Positions 53,183 through 62,317 of a stretch of 64,000 nt of DNA are shown piece by piece; position 1 is the stretch's first letter; each line of letters begins with the position of its first letter. The notes beneath the pieces were generated by a model that saw nothing but the letters and a program-made list of their open reading frames with translations, was not told the DNA's origin and did no database searches. Location: the NCBI GenBank assembly GCA_017614505.1, contig JAGABT010000005.1, positions 1 to 64,000 on the forward strand, in the 5' to 3' direction. A program made the position numbers and the translations under genes. The DNA comes from Selenomonadaceae bacterium (lineage in GTDB: Bacteria > Bacillota > Negativicutes > Selenomonadales > Selenomonadaceae).

Positions 53183-53300
53183 AAAAAAAAGAGGCGCCAC
53201 ATGGACGTGGCGCCATGCCGCGTGCAGGTCGCCGGAAGCGACCTCCTCGCGCGGCGAGCCTTTCTTTGCTACTTTCTTTCTGCGGCGAGAAAGAAAGTAG
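53183..53300 (-). repeat. Three-hairpin dispersed repeat, copy G, ending as the ilvC terminator
   Basis: Minus-strand sense, 8 nt after the ilvC stop. Hairpin 3 is at 53269-53300 (CTACTTTCTTTC/GAAAGAAAGTAG), hairpin 2 at 53226-53244 (AGGTCGC/GCGACCT) and hairpin 1 at 53193-53214 (GGCGCCAC/GTGGCGCC), then CTCTTTTTTTT. An A-T/T-A type change inside hairpin 1 relative to copy A is matched on both arms. Confidence 0.9.
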
Positions 53301-53308
53301 ATTCCCTT

Positions 53309-54325
53309 TCAGTCTTTGGAAAGGTCACTGCCGTCTTTGAGCCAGCTCATCATGCCGCGAAGTTTAGCGCCGACGGTTTCAATCTGGTGTTCAGCGTGAA
53401 TGCGGCGCTGTGCGAGGAAGTTAGCACGACCAGCCGCGCGGTTTTCAACGAGCCATTTGTTAGCGAAGGTGCCGTTCTGAATTTCTTCGAGCGCCTTTTC
53501 CATGGCTTTCTTGACTTCCGGCGTGATAATTTTCGGACCAGTTGTGTAGTCGCCGAATTCCGCCGTGTCGCTGATAGACTTGCGCATTTTCGCCATGCCG
53601 CCTTCGTACATGAGGTCGACGATGAGTTTCATTTCGTGGAAAGTTTCAAAGTAGGCGATTTCGGGCTGGTAACCGGCTGCGACGAGGACTTCAAAGCCGT
53701 TCTGAATCAGATGAGTTACGCCGCCGCAAAGTACGCACTGTTCGCCGAAAAGGTCGGTTTCAGTTTCTTCCTTGAACGTGGTCTGGAGAACGCCAGCGCG
53801 AGTGCCGCCGATTCCGCGCGCATATGCCAGCGCGATGTCGAAACATTTGCCGGTTGCGTCCTGCTCAACTGCGAAAACGTCAGGAACGCCGCCGCCTTCG
53901 ACGAAAGTACGACGCACGAGGTGACCAGGTCCCTTCGGCGCTACCATGAACACGTCAACATTTGCGGGCGGAATAATCTGCTTGAAATGAATATTGAAAC
54001 CGTGTGCGAAGGCAAGAGCCGCGCCTTCCTTCAGATTCGGGGCGATTTCGTTTTTGTAAACGTCCGCCTGCTTCTCGTCCGGAATGAGAATCATCGTAAT
54101 ATCGGCGGCTTTAACAGCGTCCGCAACGCTCAGAACTTTCAAGCCCTGACTTTCGGCGACGGCTTTGGACTTCGAGCCCTCGTAAAGCCCGACAACAACA
54201 TTAACGCCGCTGTCCTTCAAATTCAGCGCGTGAGCGTGCCCCTGCGAACCATAGCCGATAATCGCGACGGTCTTGCCGTTCATGATTTCCCAGTTGACGT
54301 CCTGATCATAGTAAGTTTTTGCCAT
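53309..54325 (-). CDS. ilvC: Ketol-acid reductoisomerase
   Basis: 338 residues, class I. The Rossmann motif [17 protein letters not shown] is followed by a Ser-containing NADPH-type loop ([11 protein letters not shown]), [13 protein letters not shown] and the Mg-binding Asp/Glu of [12 protein letters not shown]. Second step of valine/leucine and isoleucine synthesis. The start [10 protein letters not shown] lies 20 nt inside the ilvN end, so the genes are coupled. Confidence 0.97.
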   Translation of the reverse strand: MAKTYYDQDVNWEIMNGKTVAIIGYGSQGHAHALNLKDSGVNVVVGLYEGSKSKAVAESQGLKVLSVADAVKAADITMILIPDEKQADVYKNEIAPNLKEGAALAFAHGFNIHFKQIIPPANVDVFMVAPKGPGHLVRRTFVEGGGVPDVFAVEQDATGKCFDIALAYARGIGGTRAGVLQTTFKEETETDLFGEQCVLCGGVTHLIQNGFEVLVAAGYQPEIAYFETFHEMKLIVDLMYEGGMAKMRKSISDTAEFGDYTTGPKIITPEVKKAMEKALEEIQNGTFANKWLVENRAAGRANFLAQRRIHAEHQIETVGAKLRGMMSWLKDGSDLSKD

Positions 54326-54836
54326 AGTACTCCCTCTCTTGATGATAATCATTTATAGTATTATCACCGCGTTCCAGCGCAACGAGGCCGGTGCGGATGA
54401 CTTCCAAAATCCCGTAAGGCGCAAGCAGTCTTAAGAGCGCCGTAACTTTTTCGTCGTCGCCGGTAATTTCAAAAATTAAATTTGTGGGCTGAACGTCGAC
54501 AACGTGCGCGCGGAAAAGCTCCGCCATTTTCAAAACGTCGAGGCGGTTGGTATCGTCTGCCTTGACTTTAATCATTGTCATTCCGCGCGTGACCGCCATT
54601 GCCGAATCGAGCCGCTGTACTGCGCGAACTACCGGCATTTTCTCCAGCTGCTTTATCATCTGGTCGATTAAACTCAAATCGCCGTGCACTACGACGGTTA
54701 TGCGCGAAAACTCCGGCGATTGCGTGACGCCGACGGACAGGCTGTCGATATTAAATTCGCGGCGGCTGAACATACTTGCCACCCGCACTAAGACGCCTGG
54801 CTGATTTTCTACGTAGACTGACAAAACGTGTTTCAT
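54306..54836 (-). CDS. ilvN: Acetolactate synthase small (regulatory) subunit
   Basis: 176 residues. The N-terminal ACT domain [22 protein letters not shown] binds valine for feedback inhibition, and a C-terminal ALS_ss_C domain follows ([22 protein letters not shown]). The large subunit (ilvB) is not adjacent: ilvN is first in the operon with ilvC. It has its own promoter. Confidence 0.95.
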   Translation of the reverse strand: MKHVLSVYVENQPGVLVRVASMFSRREFNIDSLSVGVTQSPEFSRITVVVHGDLSLIDQMIKQLEKMPVVRAVQRLDSAMAVTRGMTMIKVKADDTNRLDVLKMAELFRAHVVDVQPTNLIFEITGDDEKVTALLRLLAPYGILEVIRTGLVALERGDNTINDYHQEREYYGKNLL

Positions 54837-54866
54837 GAAAAATCCCCCTGAAAAATTCCGCCGATA

Positions 54867-54895
54867 ATAATAGCACTATTCGTTGAAAGTTTCAA
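54867..54895 (-). promoter_or_regulatory. Promoter of ilvN-ilvC
   Basis: Minus-strand TTGAAA, 17-nt spacer, TATTAT, 30 nt before the ATG. A 13-nt palindrome TTGAAAGTTTCAA covers the -35. No equally clear promoter for the divergent atp operon is seen. Confidence 0.65.
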
Positions 54896-54947
54896 GCTGG
54901 AAATTTTTTTTGCAGGGAAAATTTTCAAAGCGTCGAAGTTTAGCCGT

Positions 54948-55313
54948 ATGAGACAGGTAATTTTAACTTTCGTGCGCGGCTGGAAGATTTTTCTGGCGAT
55001 AGCGGCGATGATGACGATACAGCTAATTTCCGCAGGGCAGATTTTTTTATGCGGCTCAATTCTAATCGGCGCGCTGCTGGCTTTTTTTTATTTCGTATCG
55101 ACGGCGGCGCGGCTGGAGGCGGCGGCTAAAATGAATCAGGCTCAGGCGAAAAAGACGATGCTGGTCGGATTAATCCTGCGCCTGCTGATGATTTCTGTGG
55201 TCTTAGCGGTAGCGGCGCGCATTTCGACGGAGCTGTTTCTGGCGTCGGCGGCGTGCTTCGTCGCTTTCTACGTAACCGCGCTGGGAGTTCTGATGTATTT
55301 CGGAAGGGGGTGA
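54948..55313 (+). CDS. atpI: ATP synthase subunit I (AtpI-like)
   Basis: 121-residue membrane protein with four TM helices (WKIFLAIAAMMTIQLIS, FLCGSILIGALLAFFYFV, then two more). Length, topology and position directly before atpB identify AtpI, which assists c-ring assembly. The ribosome site is weak. Confidence 0.8.
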   Translation: MRQVILTFVRGWKIFLAIAAMMTIQLISAGQIFLCGSILIGALLAFFYFVSTAARLEAAAKMNQAQAKKTMLVGLILRLLMISVVLAVAARISTELFLASAACFVAFYVTALGVLMYFGRG

Positions 55314-55317
55314 ATTT

Positions 55318-55980
55318 ATGGAGCATATTGGTGTCCGCGAGACTGTTCAGTTTATGGGTCTGACGTTTAACTGGGGGACGCTCTGCATGACGTGGCTGGC
55401 AATGGCTGTCGTAATTGTAATTTCCTGTCTCGCCGTCCGAAGTCTGAAGGTAATTCCTAAGGGCTGGCAAAATTTCATTGAGATAGTCGTGGTCTGGCTG
55501 CAGGGGCAAATGGAAAACATGATGGGCAAGCGCGGAAAATTATTCGCGCCGTTTATCGTGTCGCTGTTCCTGTTCCTGCTCACGTGCAACCTGCTGGGCT
55601 TAATCCCGTTTCTCGAATCGCCCACTAACGATTTGAACACCACGCTCGGAATGGCGCTCATGGTAGTTTGTATTGTTCATATTTCTGGTCTGTACTTCAA
55701 GGGCGGTCATTACATCGCGCATTTTTTCCAGCCGTTCGCGCCGTTCGTCGTTATCAACATGATTGAAGAAATTGCGAAGCCTATCACGCTGGCTTTTCGT
55801 CTATTCGGCAACATTCTCGCGGGCGAAATTCTGATTATCGTTCTGCTGCACCTTGTGCCAATCTGGATGCCAATTCCGAGCGTGCTGTGGCTCGCGTTCA
55901 GTATTTTTATCAGCTGCGTCCACGCAGTCATTTTCACTATGCTCAGCATGGCTTACATTGGCAACGCAGTCAAAGAGTAA
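55318..55980 (+). CDS. atpB: ATP synthase subunit a
   Basis: 220 residues with five or six TM helices. The essential Arg lies in KPITLAFRLFGNILAGEIL, facing the c-ring carboxylate, and a C-terminal helix has CVHAVIFTMLSMAYIGNA. It forms the ion half-channels of Fo. Starts 4 nt after atpI. Confidence 0.96.
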   Translation: MEHIGVRETVQFMGLTFNWGTLCMTWLAMAVVIVISCLAVRSLKVIPKGWQNFIEIVVVWLQGQMENMMGKRGKLFAPFIVSLFLFLLTCNLLGLIPFLESPTNDLNTTLGMALMVVCIVHISGLYFKGGHYIAHFFQPFAPFVVINMIEEIAKPITLAFRLFGNILAGEILIIVLLHLVPIWMPIPSVLWLAFSIFISCVHAVIFTMLSMAYIGNAVKE

Positions 55981-56007
55981 TTTTTTATTTTTAGGAGGAT
56001 TTTAAAA

Positions 56008-56259
56008 ATGGAACATGCAATTATGGTAGCCGCCGCTCTTATCGGCGCAGGTATTACAATGGGTCTCGCAGCGATTGGCGCCGGCGTCGGCGACGGTCTT
56101 GTTACCAGCAAATTCATTGACGGCATTACCCGCCAGCCCGAAGCGCAGGGCGCGCTCTTCACCAACACGCTCATTTCCGTCGGTCTGATCGAAGCTATGG
56201 CGATTATCGCCGCCGTCGTCGCGCTGATTATGCTTTACGCCAATCCGCTTATCGGCTAA
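56008..56259 (+). CDS. atpE: ATP synthase subunit c with two carboxylates
   Basis: 83-residue hairpin of two TM helices with the polar loop RQPEAQG. The ion-carrying Glu62 is in SVGLIEAMAI. Helix 1 reads GAGVGDGLV, putting Asp29 where Na+-type c subunits have Gln32 and the Fusobacterium two-carboxylate type has Glu32; the 33-residue spacing is the same. The residue after Glu62 is Ala, whereas Na+ binders usually have Ser/Thr. Ion specificity (H+ or Na+) is therefore open. Confidence 0.96.
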   Translation: MEHAIMVAAALIGAGITMGLAAIGAGVGDGLVTSKFIDGITRQPEAQGALFTNTLISVGLIEAMAIIAAVVALIMLYANPLIG

Positions 56260-56299
56260 TTTTTCTCCCGCGAAATTTTCTTGAAAGGGGGAATTTTCT

Positions 56300-56800
56300 T
56301 TGATAGAAATCAACGCAACAATGGTCGCGCAGGTCTTGAACTTTTTAATTTTAGCCGCAATTCTGCGCGCGTTGGCGTACAAACCCGTTGCACGAATGCT
56401 CCAGCAGCGCTCGGACAAAATCAGGGAAACTATCGATAAAGCCGACGCTGACAAGAAAGCCGCTGAAGAAACGCTCAGGCAGTACAAATCCCAGCTGGCA
56501 GATGCTCAGCGCCGCGCTCAGGAAATTGTCGACAAGGCTGAACTCACCGCGCGGCAGGAACGCGAAGTCCTCGTTGCCGAAACTAAAAAAGAAATCGACC
56601 GCATGAAACAGAATGCGCAGGCTGAAATTGAGAACGAACGCAACCGCGCCTTCGAGCAGATGAAAGCCGAAATCGTTTCGCTGAGCCTCGCCGCCGCTGA
56701 AAAAATCGTCGAAAAAAATCTCACGTCGAAGGAAAATGACAAGCTCGTTGGCGACTTCATTTCCGGTCTCGATAAAGACATGTTCGACGAAGCTAAGTAA
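56300..56800 (+). CDS. atpF: ATP synthase subunit b
   Basis: 166 residues: one N-terminal TM (ATMVAQVLNFLILAAILRAL), then a long charged coiled coil to the end, forming the peripheral stalk that holds F1. TTG start after GAAAGGGGG. Confidence 0.95.
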   Translation: MIEINATMVAQVLNFLILAAILRALAYKPVARMLQQRSDKIRETIDKADADKKAAEETLRQYKSQLADAQRRAQEIVDKAELTARQEREVLVAETKKEIDRMKQNAQAEIENERNRAFEQMKAEIVSLSLAAAEKIVEKNLTSKENDKLVGDFISGLDKDMFDEAK

Positions 56801-56812
56801 GGGGCGGGTCAG

Positions 56813-57355
56813 ATGCTTAACATTCAGCTTGCCACCAAGTACGCCCGCGCCATTTTTGAGCTCGCGCAGGAAGAAAATAATCTCGACGGCTACGATAAGG
56901 ATTTGGGCAAAATTCAATCCGACGTTTTCGACATTCCCGACGCTGTGAAATTTTTCCAGAATCCGCTCGTGCCGCATCAGGCTAAAAAAGATTTGCTCAA
57001 AAAGGCGTTCGACGGCGAAATTTCCGATACAACCATGAATTTTTTAATGCTGCTCGTCGATAAAAGCCGCATTGGAATTTTCAGCGAGATTTATGAAATT
57101 TTTACCGCGCTCAAAAATACGGCGCAGGGAATTTTGGTCGCGGACGTAACCTACGCTTTCCCGCTCAGCAAGACGCAGGAAACGCAGCTTACCAAAAAGC
57201 TCGCCGCCGTCACCGGCAGGAAAGTCAAAATCCGCAAGCACGAAGATAAATCAATCCTCGGCGGGCTTATCGTGACGATTGGCGATAAACGCATTGACGG
57301 CTCTGCCGCCGGTCGCCTGCGCAGTCTCAAAAGTTCCATGACCGTCAACGCGTAG
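56813..57355 (+). CDS. atpH: ATP synthase subunit delta
   Basis: 180 residues. The N-terminal helical domain (LATKYARAIFELAQEENNLD) is followed by a C-terminal domain ending GGLIVTIGDKRIDGSAAGRLRSLK, typical of OSCP/delta. It links the b stalk to the top of F1. Confidence 0.95.
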   Translation: MLNIQLATKYARAIFELAQEENNLDGYDKDLGKIQSDVFDIPDAVKFFQNPLVPHQAKKDLLKKAFDGEISDTTMNFLMLLVDKSRIGIFSEIYEIFTALKNTAQGILVADVTYAFPLSKTQETQLTKKLAAVTGRKVKIRKHEDKSILGGLIVTIGDKRIDGSAAGRLRSLKSSMTVNA

Positions 57356-57385
57356 GCGGCTAAATTGAGAGGTGACTCGACAAAG

Positions 57386-58912
57386 ATGAAAATTAACCCT
57401 GATGAAATTACTGCCATAATCAAGAATCAGATTAAGAATTACAACGTCGATTTGAACGTGGACGAAGTCGGCACGGTTATCGAAGTCGGCGACGGCATCG
57501 CGCACATTCACGGGCTCGATAAGGCGATGGCTGGCGAGCTGCTGGATTTCGGCGACGATATTTACGGGCTGGTTCTGAATCTTGAGCAGGATAATGTTGG
57601 CGCGGTTATTCTTGGGCGCGACAACGAAATTAAGGAAGGCGCCACGGTCAAACGTACCGCGCGAATCATGCAGGTGCCGGTTGGCGAAAACATGATTGGG
57701 CGCGTTGTTGACGCGCTCGGTCGTCCGATTGACGGCAAGGGACCGATTGAAACTTCAAAATTCCGCCCCGTCGAATACAAGGCGCCTGGTATCGCTGACA
57801 GAAAATCCGTCCATGAGCCGCTCCAGACCGGCTTGAAGGCGATTGACGCGCTGGTTCCGATTGGACGCGGGCAGCGCGAACTTATCATCGGCGACCGCGG
57901 CATTGGCAAATCCGCTATCGCTATCGACACGATTATCAACCAGAAGGGGCAGAACTGTATCTGCATTTACGTGGCGATTGGGCAGAAGGCGTCAACGGTT
58001 GCGCGCGTCGTCAAGACGCTCGAAGACCATGGCGCTATGGAATATTCAATCGTGGTTGCGGCGACGGCGGCTGATTCGGCTCCGCTGCAGTATCTTGCGC
58101 CTTACTCCGGCGTTGCCATGGCGGAATATTTCATGTACGAGAAAAACGGGCACTGCCTTTGCATTTACGACGACTTGACTAAGCACGCGGCGGCTTACCG
58201 CGCAATGTCACTCTTGCTCCGCCGTCCGCCTGGGCGTGAAGCTTACCCTGGTGACGTTTTTTACCTGCATTCACGTTTGCTGGAACGCGCCGCGAAACTC
58301 AGCGACAGGCTGGGCGCCGGTTCAATTACCGCTCTGCCGATTATCGAGACGCAGGCTGGCGACGTTTCCGCTTACATTCCGACGAACGTCATTTCAATCA
58401 CGGACGGGCAGATTATGCTTGAGACTGACTCTTTCTATTCCGGCATTCGCCCCGCTATCAGCGTCGGTCTGTCAGTTTCGCGCGTCGGCGGCTCTGCGCA
58501 GATTAAAGCTATGAAACAGGTTGCCGGTACGATGCGTCTTGACCTCGCGCAGTACCGTGAGCTGGCGGCGTTCGCGCAGTTTGGCTCGGATTTGGACAAA
58601 GCTACTAAAGCTCAGCTCGACCGTGGCGCGCGTATGGTTGAAACGCTTAAGCAGGCGCAGTATTCGCCGCTGGCGGTTGAAGACCAGATTCTGACGATTT
58701 TCACGGCGGTACGCGGCTTTTTGACGGATATTCCCGTCGACAAGGTTGTTACGTTCCACGCGGATTTTCTGAAGTTCATGCACGCCAATCACCCCGACAT
58801 TGGCAGGAAAATCGTTGAGAAAAAGAAACTCGACGACGCGCTCGAAGATGAAATTAAGGCGGCTATCACGGCGTTCAAGGAAACTGTCAGCTACAAGACG
58901 GCGGAAAGCTAA
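57386..58912 (+). CDS. atpA: ATP synthase subunit alpha
   Basis: 508 residues. P-loop [15 protein letters not shown] (usual GDRQTGKT changed but functional Gly/Lys kept), [20 protein letters not shown] and the arginine-finger region [19 protein letters not shown]. The non-catalytic nucleotide-binding subunit of F1. The start MKINPDEIT is chosen; a TTG 21 nt upstream is possible. Confidence 0.97.
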   Translation: MKINPDEITAIIKNQIKNYNVDLNVDEVGTVIEVGDGIAHIHGLDKAMAGELLDFGDDIYGLVLNLEQDNVGAVILGRDNEIKEGATVKRTARIMQVPVGENMIGRVVDALGRPIDGKGPIETSKFRPVEYKAPGIADRKSVHEPLQTGLKAIDALVPIGRGQRELIIGDRGIGKSAIAIDTIINQKGQNCICIYVAIGQKASTVARVVKTLEDHGAMEYSIVVAATAADSAPLQYLAPYSGVAMAEYFMYEKNGHCLCIYDDLTKHAAAYRAMSLLLRRPPGREAYPGDVFYLHSRLLERAAKLSDRLGAGSITALPIIETQAGDVSAYIPTNVISITDGQIMLETDSFYSGIRPAISVGLSVSRVGGSAQIKAMKQVAGTMRLDLAQYRELAAFAQFGSDLDKATKAQLDRGARMVETLKQAQYSPLAVEDQILTIFTAVRGFLTDIPVDKVVTFHADFLKFMHANHPDIGRKIVEKKKLDDALEDEIKAAITAFKETVSYKTAES

Positions 58913-58924
58913 GGCGGTGGCGTT

Positions 58925-60007
58925 ATGGCAAATTTGCAAAACATTCGCCGGCGCATTCGCAGTGTCAAGAGCATTCAGAAAATCACCAACGCCATGGATA
59001 TGATTGCGCGCTCCAGATTCAACGCCGCGCGCGATACGCTGCTTTCGAACATTCCCTACGTCGACAAGACGCGCGAAATTCTCAAGCGAATTATGGCGCA
59101 GATGAACGCCAGCGAGGCGAGCAGTACCTTCGTCATGACGCGGCAGGAACTTATCGACGCGCAGAGCCGCACTGACGGCAAATTTCTGTTTCTGGTTATC
59201 GCGGCGGATAAAGGTCTGGCGGGCGCTTATTCCAGCAACGTTATCAAGGAAGCGCACGAGACGATTGAATACGACGGCACCAGCCCCAGCGTTTCTGAGG
59301 CGGAAGATAACGAGAATTTCCACCAGAAAATTTTTGACGCGCTGAAAAATGCGGGCGTTGACGGCGACCAGCTCCGCGCGCAGAAGGGTATCGCCAAGGC
59401 TGGCGGGCGGCGTTCGACGAGTACCGCCAATCTTTCCGTGGCGAAGGAATACCACGACGCTGACTACATTGAGGGTATCGAGCTGATAACCGTCGGCAGG
59501 AAGGCGACTTCGCATTTCAAGCAGCGCGGCTACAATATAATCAAAAGTTATCACGGGATAAGCGAGCGCCCGAATTATCACTACGCCAAGGAAATTGCGG
59601 ATTTGATTGTCGAGCGTTTTCTGACCGGCGAAATTATTGATGTGACGATGATTTATACGCGGTTCAATTCGGCGATAAGCTGTACGCCGGACGATGTGAC
59701 GCTCCTGCCGATTATAACTGACGATTATGCTGCCAGCGTCGGCGCGAAGGAAGAATACATTTACGAGCCGGACGTTGTGAGCGTGCTGAATGATTTTCTG
59801 CCGAGGCGAATTGCTACGCGGATTTATGGCGCGATGCTGCACAGTGCGGCGGCGGAGCTCAGTTCGAGAATGAACGCCATGAGCAACGCCACTGACAACG
59901 CGCAGGAACTGGTTGGCAAGCTCAATCTGTACTACAACAAAGTTCGGCAGGCGGGTATCACGAATGAGATTAACGAAATTGTCGGCGGCGCGAATGCGCT
60001 TGAGTAA
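58925..60007 (+). CDS. atpG: ATP synthase subunit gamma with a large insert
   Basis: 360 residues against the usual 285-300. The N-terminal helix (IRRRIRSVKSIQKITNAMDMIA) and C-terminal helix (ELSSRMNAMSNATDNAQELV) form the rotor shaft. A segment of roughly 55-60 extra residues (about 115-180), rich in charged residues and Ser/Ala and without Cys, interrupts the Rossmann-like middle domain between SSNVIKEA and IELITVGRKA. It is not at the place of the chloroplast redox insert. The frame is intact. Confidence 0.94.
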   Translation: MANLQNIRRRIRSVKSIQKITNAMDMIARSRFNAARDTLLSNIPYVDKTREILKRIMAQMNASEASSTFVMTRQELIDAQSRTDGKFLFLVIAADKGLAGAYSSNVIKEAHETIEYDGTSPSVSEAEDNENFHQKIFDALKNAGVDGDQLRAQKGIAKAGGRRSTSTANLSVAKEYHDADYIEGIELITVGRKATSHFKQRGYNIIKSYHGISERPNYHYAKEIADLIVERFLTGEIIDVTMIYTRFNSAISCTPDDVTLLPIITDDYAASVGAKEEYIYEPDVVSVLNDFLPRRIATRIYGAMLHSAAAELSSRMNAMSNATDNAQELVGKLNLYYNKVRQAGITNEINEIVGGANALE

Positions 60008-60015
60008 AGGAGTGA

Positions 60016-61431
<1,416 letters not shown>

Positions 61432-61434
61432 GCT

Positions 61435-61860
61435 ATGGCGACGATTCGACTTGAGGTAGTGAGCCCAGACTGCGGCGAAATTTTCGCGAAAGATATAGAT
61501 ATGCTAATCGTGCGTTCGACGGCGGGCGAGCTGGGAATTTTGCCGCGCCACGCCAGACTTTTGACGGAGCTTTTGCCGTACCCAATTCGCATAAAGGAAG
61601 GCGCGAGCGAAAGTTTAGTGGCGGTAGGCGGCGGCTTTATGGAAGTCACGCCGGAGCTGATAACGATACTGGCGGATTCGGCGGAACTGCCGGAAATGAT
61701 TGACGTAGACAGAGCGCAGGCGTCTAGGAAACGCGCGGAGGAGCGAATTGCGCAGTACAAGCAGGCGCAGAAAGATTCGCTGATAGACATTCATCGCGCA
61801 GAGGCGGCGCTCGCCAGAGCAAAGGCACGGCTGCTCGTCAAAAACATTCCAATCAACTGA
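61435..61860 (+). CDS. atpC: ATP synthase subunit epsilon
   Basis: 141 residues: an N-terminal beta sandwich (STAGELGILPRHARLLTELL) and a C-terminal helical hairpin (ASRKRAEERIAQYKQ; AEAALARAKARLLV) that can inhibit ATP hydrolysis. Last gene of the operon, 3 nt after atpD. Confidence 0.95.
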   Translation: MATIRLEVVSPDCGEIFAKDIDMLIVRSTAGELGILPRHARLLTELLPYPIRIKEGASESLVAVGGGFMEVTPELITILADSAELPEMIDVDRAQASRKRAEERIAQYKQAQKDSLIDIHRAEAALARAKARLLVKNIPIN

Positions 61861-61880
61861 AAAATTATCTGCAAAAATTT

Positions 61881-61911
61881 AATCCCTGACTTTCGCGGTC
61901 GGGGATTTTTA
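61881..61911 (+). terminator. Terminator of the ATP synthase operon
   Basis: Ten-base-pair stem AATCCCTGAC/GTCGGGGATT (one wobble) with loop TTTCGCG, followed by TTTT. Confidence 0.9.
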
Positions 61912-61913
61912 AT

Positions 61914-61941
61914 TTGACAAAAGCAAAATGCAGGCTATAAT
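61914..61941 (+). promoter_or_regulatory. Consensus promoter of the small cationic peptide gene
   Basis: TTGACA, 16-nt spacer, TATAAT: both boxes are perfect. It lies directly after the atp terminator, so the small gene is its own unit. Confidence 0.9.
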
Positions 61942-61966
61942 AAAAAAATGCAAGGAGGTTATTGCT

Positions 61967-62089
61967 ATGATTAAATTTAAATTTAAGAAAAAAGGCGACA
62001 GTTACAGAATCAAATTGAAGGTAAGCAGTAGCAAATTTTTTAAGTCCATCTCGAAATTATCCAACATAATCAGAGATTGGATAAAGTAA
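61967..62089 (+). CDS. Small cationic protein (40 residues), unknown
   Basis: ATG 6 nt after a strong AAGGAGGTT. The product begins MIKFKFKKKG, then SYRIKLKVSSSKFFKSIS, and ends NIIRDWIK. It has 11 Lys and 2 Arg against 2 Asp, net charge about +11. The first half looks like short beta strands, and the C-terminal 18 residues could form an amphipathic helix. There is no signal peptide and no recognised family. The unit has its own consensus promoter, a palindrome and a terminator, so it is likely expressed at a high level. A nucleic-acid-binding, membrane-active or toxin-like role are all possible. Confidence 0.75.
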   Translation: MIKFKFKKKGDSYRIKLKVSSSKFFKSISKLSNIIRDWIK

Positions 62090-62097
62090 CTCTTTAA

Positions 62098-62115
62098 ATT
62101 CTGTCATGACAGAAT
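62098..62115. promoter_or_regulatory. Perfect 18-bp palindrome
   Basis: ATTCTGTCATGACAGAAT reads the same on both strands. It lies 9 nt after the stop of the small cationic gene and before its terminator. It could be a protein-binding site or an RNA hairpin. Confidence 0.6.
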
Positions 62116-62127
62116 GAGTAAAAAATC

Positions 62128-62158
62128 AGCCCGCTGGCAAAAAACCGGCGGGCTTTTT
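62128..62158. terminator. Bidirectional terminator between the peptide gene and the DUF4127 locus
   Basis: Ten-base-pair stem AGCCCGCTGG/CCGGCGGGCT with a 7-nt loop, T-rich on both sides (TTTTT plus strand; GATTTTT minus strand). Confidence 0.88.
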
Positions 62159-62173
62159 AATTTGAGCGGGAAT

Positions 62174-62317
62174 TTACTGCATAATCAAGTCGCCGTCAAT
62201 ATCAGCGTCGAAAGTCCGGCTCCAGAGGAAACGCACGCGCAAATTTTTCAGCGCTAAATTGTTGGGTATGCGGAAATTTTTAGCGGCGAAATCTGCAATT
62301 ATCTGCGTGTTTTTCAT
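62174..62317 (-). CDS. Short ORF duplicating the C-terminus of the DUF4127 protein
   Basis: 47 residues. MKNTQIIADFAAKNFRIP and LWSRTFDADID closely match the last part of the upstream protein (TTQMIADFAAKNIRLP, PWSRTFEAEID) along their whole length. It starts in the overlap TGATG with the stop of the DUF4127 gene, with GGAG 8 nt upstream, so it may be translated. Either a remnant of a second gene copy or a tandem tail duplication. Confidence 0.65.
   Translation of the reverse strand: MKNTQIIADFAAKNFRIPNNLALKNLRVRFLWSRTFDADIDGDLIMQ

Noticed and set aside
9829..53300. Repeats as a CRISPR array or an insertion sequence
   Set aside because: Copies are single, kilobases apart, internally palindromic, and have no spacers, transposase or target-site duplication that could be recognised.
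53201..54358. A 385-codon plus-strand frame across repeat copy G and ilvC
   Set aside because: It is antisense to the intact ilvC and starts inside the repeat hairpins.
58925..60007. Gamma-subunit insert as a chloroplast-type redox switch
   Set aside because: The insert has no cysteine and sits at a different place in the domain.
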